64,000 bases of DNA, from contig CM037781.1 in the NCBI GenBank assembly GCA_021229015.1, positions 39,415,897 through 39,479,896 of the forward strand, written 5' to 3'. This document shows positions 57,346 through 64,000 of this stretch, piece by piece (the stretch's first letter is position 1; the number at the start of each line of letters is the position of its first letter). Both the position numbers and the translations under genes were made by a program. The stretch is from Solen grandis. Its lineage: Eukaryota; Mollusca; Bivalvia; Adapedonta; Solenidae. The notes under the pieces were generated by a model. That model was not told where the DNA came from, searched no databases, and was given only the letters and a program-made list of their open reading frames with translations.

Positions 57346-58069
57346 TAGCATTATATAGTAAGAATTCAACATTAGGAGTGCATTTTTCTTTTCACCTAAC
57401 GAGTAATGTGTATAAGAAAAAAATCGTCGAAGCTAAGTCCTCCGAAACAAACCCAGTTTTACATACATCCAGTCTTTGTAAATTTCTTCTCTATCTCATT
57501 ATATTAGTGAAGGGATTGTAGAGGTGGGTGGAGGTAGAAACACGAATGAACCTGACACTATCCTGTGTTGTTTCAACTTACTGTATACGTTTTAAAAGGC
57601 ACCTATTTTATGTGTAAAGTATAATATGTATATCAGTATTCAGTTGAACAAACCAATTATATAAAAAATCAAATCTTTATGCGTATTTTTGTTCGAAACT
57701 AAAGTTAAAAGCAAATTCATCTTACCATATTTTCCTTGTCTCCAAGGCTGTGTTACCTGTCGCACATGCGTGTGTTTTTCGAAAATGATTGTTCATATTC
57801 ATTCATTAAAAAGGTGTGTATTCGGCTTGTATTTGGCTCGTATACCTTTGTGTTCTAGACCGGTTTTGTATTAAAAGCAAATAACACACGGTTTGTAAGT
57901 TCTATGGGATAAGCGTCAAATCGATAATAGTTAAGTTGTTAGCAGACGATGTCTACTTTAGACGAAAAAAATAATAGAGAGAGAGAGAGAGAGAGAGAGA
58001 GATGGTAATTTCATTAACATGTCTGACATATCCTACCGCATTAAATTTAATAATAAAACTGTTGTTTTT
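57346..58069. other. No gene recognised; (GA)n microsatellite
   Basis: Short frames only. A GA dinucleotide run occupies 57976-58002, shortly before the second assembly gap. Confidence 0.5.
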
Positions 58070-58169
58070 NNNNNNNNNNNNNNNNNNNNNNNNNNNNNNN
58101 NNNNNNNNNNNNNNNNNNNNNNNNNNNNNNNNNNNNNNNNNNNNNNNNNNNNNNNNNNNNNNNNNNNNN
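58070..58169. other. Assembly gap (100 N)
   Basis: Exactly 100 N. Both sides are AT-rich and non-coding, and no shared repeat is evident across it. Confidence 0.98.
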
Positions 58170-59489
58170 GTAAATGCTCAAAATATTGTGTTTAACATTC
58201 GTACATGTATCCTAACATGCGAATGTTGCAGCCGTTTTAGATACTGACGACACTTTTAGAACCGAATAAATCATCATGAATGTACTTTAACCGACTAAAA
58301 GTAAAAGTTTTGTATATGTAATCATTTTTACATAGCTTCCTTCGGCCCGGTTCTTTGACGCTTGCGTAAACTATGATTTTATTTTTGGAAGGAACCATTT
58401 CTTTTAGCATACATTTAGTGTTTAAACTTTATTGTCTTGTTAAGCATTAGACAGTTACCATAGAAATAGCTCAATAGCTCGAAAATGAACTTGGTTACTT
58501 ACATTTTTTCATTGTTTTGATCAAGCAATTATTAAAGAATACTTAAAAGAAAAATAAAGAATTTATTGAAGGGTTTTCTATAAAAAAAATGAAAAATGTC
58601 AAAAGAAGAAGCTGTTTTTACTTTCTCTTTTCCAAATTTTTTATGGGTTTTTGTCTGTAAAAAAGAAGTACCTGTTGACATTTTAACCGTTTATTCAGAT
58701 ATATTGAACCACAATGAACTAGCTATTAGTATATGTGCCTTTTATTTGCATTTTTATTTTTTTTATTTTTAAACGAGAGATGTATATTTTAGCTATTTCT
58801 TCGAAACGGTCACTATGGATGTACAAACTTAGAATAAAAACAAGCACGGTGACCTATCATTTTTTTTACATTTTCGGATACAGCGCATTTTTTTTTTTTA
58901 TTATTTTTTTTTTACATAACGTATGTGAAAATCAGAAAATTATATTGAAGAAAATAACATGTTGCATACGCCCTGGAATAGCGTGGGGACCTAAGTGATG
59001 TACTGATTAAGTTAAATGACGACGCTGATTATCGTCAACGATTTCTTATTCGTCAATGTATTTAACAGTTTATGATTTCAAACAGAGTAGCGGTTTTGGG
59101 CTGTAGCAACGTTACTGTAAGCTTTTTTCTAAATATATTTTTGAGGTACTTTGTTTTGTTCTACATTGCTAAAGGGATGTTTTGACTTGCAAACTGTAAA
59201 ATGATCAAATAGTACAAATAATAACGATGACATTCACATTCTATTTTTATGTTTTGAAACATTTGATATTTATCATTTAATTTTCACAAGTTTTGAATTC
59301 TTAGTACAGTCTGTGTATGAAATAAGAGTTTACAAGTATTAGTATGACAGCCACAGATTAATCATTAATCAGTTAGATGGGCTAATAAATTGACGATTTT
59401 TTTCGGACTGATTCCCAACGTTATCCATGCAATCATTTGCTAGAAAAAACAACTAAAGATCAATGTCAGTCCGCAATGCAAATACATAA
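58170..59489. other. No gene recognised
   Basis: AT-rich, T-run-rich sequence with one open frame of 87 codons (58735-58998) made largely of F, I, K and L as expected from base composition. No domain, splice structure or repeat could be supported. Confidence 0.5.
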
Positions 59490-60345
59490 AACTCCCATAG
59501 TATAATAAAGGAAGAATTATCTGCATGAGTAATTTCTTAGGAAAAAAACACAAAGTGCAATAACTTCAGAACAACAGTTAAATCAGAGTTAGTTCACCTT
59601 TATGCACCGCTGCACATCAATAGCAATCACACATTCTTGAAAGTTTGAAGAAATTCCGTTGAATAAAAAAGAGAGTTATCCACACCAGTATTTTCTTAGG
59701 AAAATATACATAGGACAATAACAGGCAGAGCCCTAATACACTTATACATGTACTGCAGACAAAAAATATCAATAAAATTCAATAAATATAATAAAGGGCA
59801 ATAACTCAATCAAAATAAATTCGATCATGATGTGCAAATGATATGCGCAACAAGCAAGGGTTTTAAAAAATCATAATCTGATCAAGAAATATGACAAAGG
59901 GGCATAACAGTGAAAATTGAAGCAATCATGATACGCTTACAATATGCGCAAGTAGACTTGGTACTTATAATTGTTGTGGTATTAAATGGAAATCGACCAA
60001 TGTGGCGGAGAAATTGTAACAAAAAATGGTAGCCGATAAATAGTGCGGACGATATATATATATTTAATAAAAATAACAAAGGGCCATAACTCATTTAAAA
60101 TCAAGCAAGGCATGTCGTGCTAAGGATTTACACAGCTAGGCTTGGTGCCTATAAAATAGTTCTTAATTCAAGCTGATAGTGACATGCCAACGATATACGC
60201 TATATAAGGCTTAGTGCTTATAAAATCAAATGTAATTGAGAAATAGCGCGGACAAATCTCGTCTACAGTTGGACCGACCGACCAACCAAACGACCAAATG
60301 ACGTGACTCGTTCATAGCCCCCATGTACTTCACATCTGGGCTGAA
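59490..60345 (-). repeat. Degraded hairpin/microsatellite element with CATAACTC-type units
   Basis: GGGCCATAACTC, GGGGCATAAC and GGGCAATAACTC recur at roughly 170-190 bp spacing. The right end has GAGAAATAGCGCGGACAA, a GACC microsatellite (about 60273-60296) and a short inverted repeat AGCCC...GGGCT (60317-60343). Read on the minus strand, the order (hairpin, microsatellite, TTGTCCGCGCTATTTCTC, units) is that of the elements at 2330-2556 and 3105-3836, but the sequence is well diverged. Confidence 0.5.
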
Positions 60346-62449
60346 ATAAAGGAGCAGTTATCCGCACAAGCAAATTAATGGTTAGCAGACCGTCGAACGA
60401 AGCGCGAGCTATACCATAATACGACCCTCGGGTGTATGAAAATGTAATCTCAACTGTTGACTCCTGAGAAGGTTTTTCAGAGCCTCAGATAACTTTTTCC
60501 CTAAAGAGTTCAAGTGAAGGAAACAAATTGCCTCCTCATTATATGTAGTAAGCCATTAATGGCCACATTGCATGACGTTCACTCTAAAAAGTTAATCCGA
60601 GGACTGGCGAGACCGCCGTCAGGATAATATGACCGGGTAATGTGCCATGAAACTGGATTACATACGTAGAGAGGCTTTCCCGCAGACGGTGCTGCATAAG
60701 AAAATTGCGATTAAATGATTTTTACTGGAGAAAAACACATCACAGATCGACAGCCCGTGTAAAAATAAGACCTCAGACTGAGAATTATAAATCAAACAGT
60801 CAATTTTCTGTCCTCATGACTTGGTCTGCAGTATCACAGAACAATGACCACATTACAGTTATTCCGAAAGTGCCAGCGACAGGATTTTCATTGCATCGGC
60901 ATGTATAAAATGTAGTACTCAATACATGTACAGGGGGTCGGGATTTTTTTTCCTAGAATACGTTTCTAGGTACGTTTTCCGGTATACCTTGAGACAAAAC
61001 TTTCATAATATCACAAAAAAAACGACCAGTAGTTACATTTAATTTATATTTACAAACTATTATGCAATTTTCGAATTTTTGAAAATGTTCGAAATTATGT
61101 GCAGGCCCGGGCCTAAAGGGAACTACGCTGGTGACGATTAACATTATATAATATTGATTACATTTTCAATGACATTATATTATGAGCACAGTTAAAGTAG
61201 CCATTTAAAACATAAAACATCCCGCACAACAAATACAAAGCCTGTAGCATGAAGTACAGACTATAATTCTCAATAGTCAACGAAGTAACTTTCAGGAAAG
61301 CGGGTACCGCCGCTTTTGGGGATGGAGATATGGTATAAGCTTCATCAATATGACATTTATCATTCTGTCATCCAAACAGTGTGCTCGGATCCTTGACGGG
61401 TTTAAATGAGAGAGTGTGAAAGTAATGCTGATTTTCGTTTCTAGATATAATATAGTAGACTCCATTATCCGGTTTCGAGATCGTGAAAACAGTTTACGCT
61501 GCACTCATGTCGAAGCACTATATGTACCTGAAGGATTAGGCAACTCCGCAAAATCACTTCTAAGAATAAAAATAGTAGAGTTGTGCATAAGGGTAATATC
61601 TCCAGAAGAAAAAAAAGAGAAAAAGAATGTGATTTAAGTTATCTTACCTTTATGTTATATATTTATGTAAGTACAATATAACACATAAAAAGTAAAATTA
61701 AATTTAAAATATCGGAAAATAATATGAAACCTGTCATAATCATAACGTAGACAATTTCAAGAAAAGACGAGTGATATACTCGTTTCTATATATTTGTTTT
61801 CATTCATAAAATTTCATCATGCAAAGACAGACACGACGGAGAAATGCATAACACTGTTCCCCAAATATAAACCGTATCAGGAGCGGTGTCGGTTCTTACG
61901 AGCTCGGAATGAGTTATGCTAACAGCTTAAATTATCCTGTCGGTGATGTAATAAATGTTAATATGTAGATTTTAATTGTTGACTGTCCGACTTGCTCCGG
62001 TATCTGGTTAATTATGTTGAGGAGTTTAAGGGAGCTCTCACACAATGATGAATAAGTCCTTTTTTTTATTAATGATATTTTATTTTCTTCTTTTCTTTTC
62101 TTTCTGTGGCAATCACAAATTCAAATAACAACAATAATATAGTCCGTGAAAACACAGTAGTATATAATAATAATAATAATGGTGTTATCCACATAAATGT
62201 CCGTGAAATCACAGTAAAAATCAATATCAAATATCAGTTAATAAGTTTCGTTAATGATTTTCGTTAGGAAATCCTAAACAGGGGTCCTTCCTCTTTGAAA
62301 GCCGAAATTCGAATCTTTTTACTTTTTATAAAGAAAAGTTTCGTCTAGCCGGGACGGGGGTGACAGACAAGCCACGTGACCAGTTTAATGCGATTAGCGA
62401 TTAATTGCGCAATGTGTGAATTGCAGACACGCTAAACATGCCATGATAC
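60346..62449. other. No gene recognised; one SINE fragment
   Basis: The fragment GAGGACTGGCGAGACC, GTCAGGATAATATGACCGG at about 60598-60650 is the central domain of the SINE family seen at 18566-18856 (plus orientation, tail lost). The remainder is AT-rich with short random frames. GCAGGCCCGGGCCT near 61101 is a small GC-rich palindrome of no known meaning. Confidence 0.45.
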
Positions 62450-64000
62450 CAGAACAGAACAGATACTTTATTTCGACATAAACTATACAGTTTCTAGTCG
62501 TTAAAAATATATCATATACATACAATTTTCACATGAACCAATACAATAAACATGCATCTATGATCAGTGTTTCATTTCCGGAAGAATCAAAAGCTACACT
62601 TTATTGTTATTTGACAATCAAAATAAATAATAATATAAATATAAAGGAGTTGAATTAGCACACATTTACTATATATTTGCCTGGACCATTTCATTTCGAA
62701 TTATAAATGCCTCATAGACATATCTTGACAATTGTTTGACTACTGATATATTTGAACACTGTAATAAATTAACAAACTTGAAAACACTAGGACGCCTATA
62801 GTAATAAGAATTAATATACTTTTTTCGGATAGTTGCATAAACTGGACAAACAAGTAGAAAGTGGAATTCATCTTCTATATCTGAACCATTACAAAAATTA
62901 CATACACGCATATGACGTTCTTCTCGGTTTTGGGCAAACCTACCTATCACTTTACGCAAACTATGCGCAGAATGTCTAAATCTAGATAAAACTGATCTTA
63001 ATTTCTTAGGTAACACACCAAGATAATCCTCAATATTTAAAGTAAATTTATAATTTTTGTACAAAGTAAGAGCATTACTATTATCCAAATCCCTTTTCCA
63101 CTGTTGCTTAAAAACATCGAGTACCCGCTCTTTAAAACATATATGAAACGTATTTAAGTTAACAGAATAAGGGGAAGACCAAACATAAGAATATCCATAG
63201 TTGTCTAAGAGCTGTTTCACATTACTTGCCCAATTTACTACACCAACATTACAGTCATCTAATAGCTGCTTGTATACTGTTTTTATTAAAATATTGTCTG
63301 AAGTATCCACTTTGCACCAATACTTAATAATGCGGACAAATCTTGAAACATACAATGGATATCTACCAAACTCTCCATACACAGCGACACTGGTGGTTGA
63401 TTTTCTAACGTTCAACAATTGTTTACAGAATTTCAAATGCACCCGCTCAATTTGTTTTGCTTTCCCAAATCCCCAAATCTCACTTGAATAACTGAGTATA
63501 GATCCAACAAAGGCGTCAAAAAGTTGACACATCACCTTAGGCGATATATTATACTTACCTGTTTTATATAACAAGACGTTCAGTGCTTTTAGACTTTTGT
63601 CTACGAGTGATTGTTGATTTAAAACAAACGAACCTGTTTAATTGAAAACAGTGCCTAAATAATTAAAATCGCTTACAGTTTCTAAAATACAATCATTATA
63701 TGTCCATGCCTCATTAGCCTTCAAATTACCGCGCTTTCTAAACACCATCACTTTTGTTTTACATATATTCACAACCAAGTTCCATTTATTACAATAATCC
63801 ACAATCATTGCTATCCTGTAAGAACAGTTCTAAATCTTCCAAGAATAAGGAAAACATAATCGGTGAAATTACCTCCCCTTGTTTCAAACCGACCGCACAT
63901 TCAAAAAAGTCCGAATAAGAATTACACCCCCTAATACATTGCTTAGCAGTACTATACATACCCCTAATTATCCTTAAAACCTTCCCACTTATCCCCATTT
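62450..64000 (-). pseudogene. 3' part of a dead non-LTR retrotransposon (reverse transcriptase)
   Basis: The minus strand enters at 64000 with a palm segment holding GLKQGEVISPIMFSLFLEDL, the usual RT motif before the catalytic box. After a stop at 63789-63791 the frame shifts by one and continues with YCNKWNLVVNICKTKVMVF and FNYLGT. The intervening piece that should contain the (F/Y)ADD catalytic residues is absent. A second in-frame stop is at 63638-63640. The frame 62669-63574 (301 residues) then carries the conserved C-terminal region (YSSEIWGFGKAKQIERVHLK) and a zinc-knuckle-like C225-x2-C228-x9-H238-x4-C243. The 3' end has AATAAA (62467-62472) and a (TTCTG)n-type tail ending at 62450. 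Clade (CR1/L2/Jockey-like) is not certain. The element is inactive and continues past the window. Confidence 0.85.

Noticed and set aside
58735..58998. 87-codon plus-strand frame with hydrophobic stretches
   Set aside because: Made of T-runs (F, I, L) in AT-rich DNA; no start context, splice signals or similarity seen.
63201..63491. 96-codon plus-strand frame
   Set aside because: Antisense shadow of the LINE reverse-transcriptase frame at 62669-63574.

Overview
The window is animal genomic DNA, most likely from a marine bivalve mollusc. The evidence is three copies of a tRNA-derived SINE that closely resembles the molluscan V-SINE RUDI, further copies of a second mollusc-type SINE, and several hairpin-plus-microsatellite repeats of the kind that fill clam and oyster genomes. 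It is AT-rich, has no bacterial-style operons, and holds two 100-base assembly gaps (7970-8069 and 58070-58169). Most of the window (about 8-55 kb and 1-4.9 kb) is nested repeat DNA.

Protein-coding content is small. On the minus strand, the last two exons of an arginine/serine-rich (SR-type) splicing-factor-like gene lie at 6911-7001 and 7925-7969. They are joined by good splice signals, and the gene runs upstream into the first gap. At the right edge (62450-64000, minus) lies the 3' part of a dead non-LTR retrotransposon: reverse-transcriptase fragments, a stop codon, a frameshift and a missing catalytic YADD box. No other gene is supported.

From 8 to 55 kb the DNA is a head-to-tail stack of related elements. 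Each begins ACTAGA followed by a short palindrome, continues with long imperfect internal tandem units, and ends in a GAAGAA/AATAAT microsatellite, often followed by one or more roughly 50-bp hairpin cassettes (constant part ACAAACCC, then a 9-12 bp stem). Four kinds of body are present. A and B units (about 450 bp) carry clusters of TGACGTCA palindromes spaced 10 bp apart. C units (12.0-20.3 and 36.3-40.1 kb) carry a captured SINE. D is a duplicated 1.3-kb body at 25.1 and 28.1 kb. G/H units (40-54.7 kb) carry TCAAGGTCA sites and a roughly 190-bp satellite. The stem word of the tail hairpin is repeated just inside the head, and it differs between families in a matched way. This modular arrangement is the most unusual thing in the window.

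The left end (1-4.9 kb) is a nest of other hairpin-plus-microsatellite elements with roughly 166-bp internal repeats, in both orientations. The stretches 4.9-6.9 kb (probably 3' UTR of the SR gene), 55.2-59.5 kb and 60.3-62.4 kb look like single-copy non-coding DNA. The stretch 32.9-41 kb (and about 50.9-51.5 kb) has many single-base deletions and stretched homopolymers relative to sister copies, which suggests poor consensus quality rather than biology.
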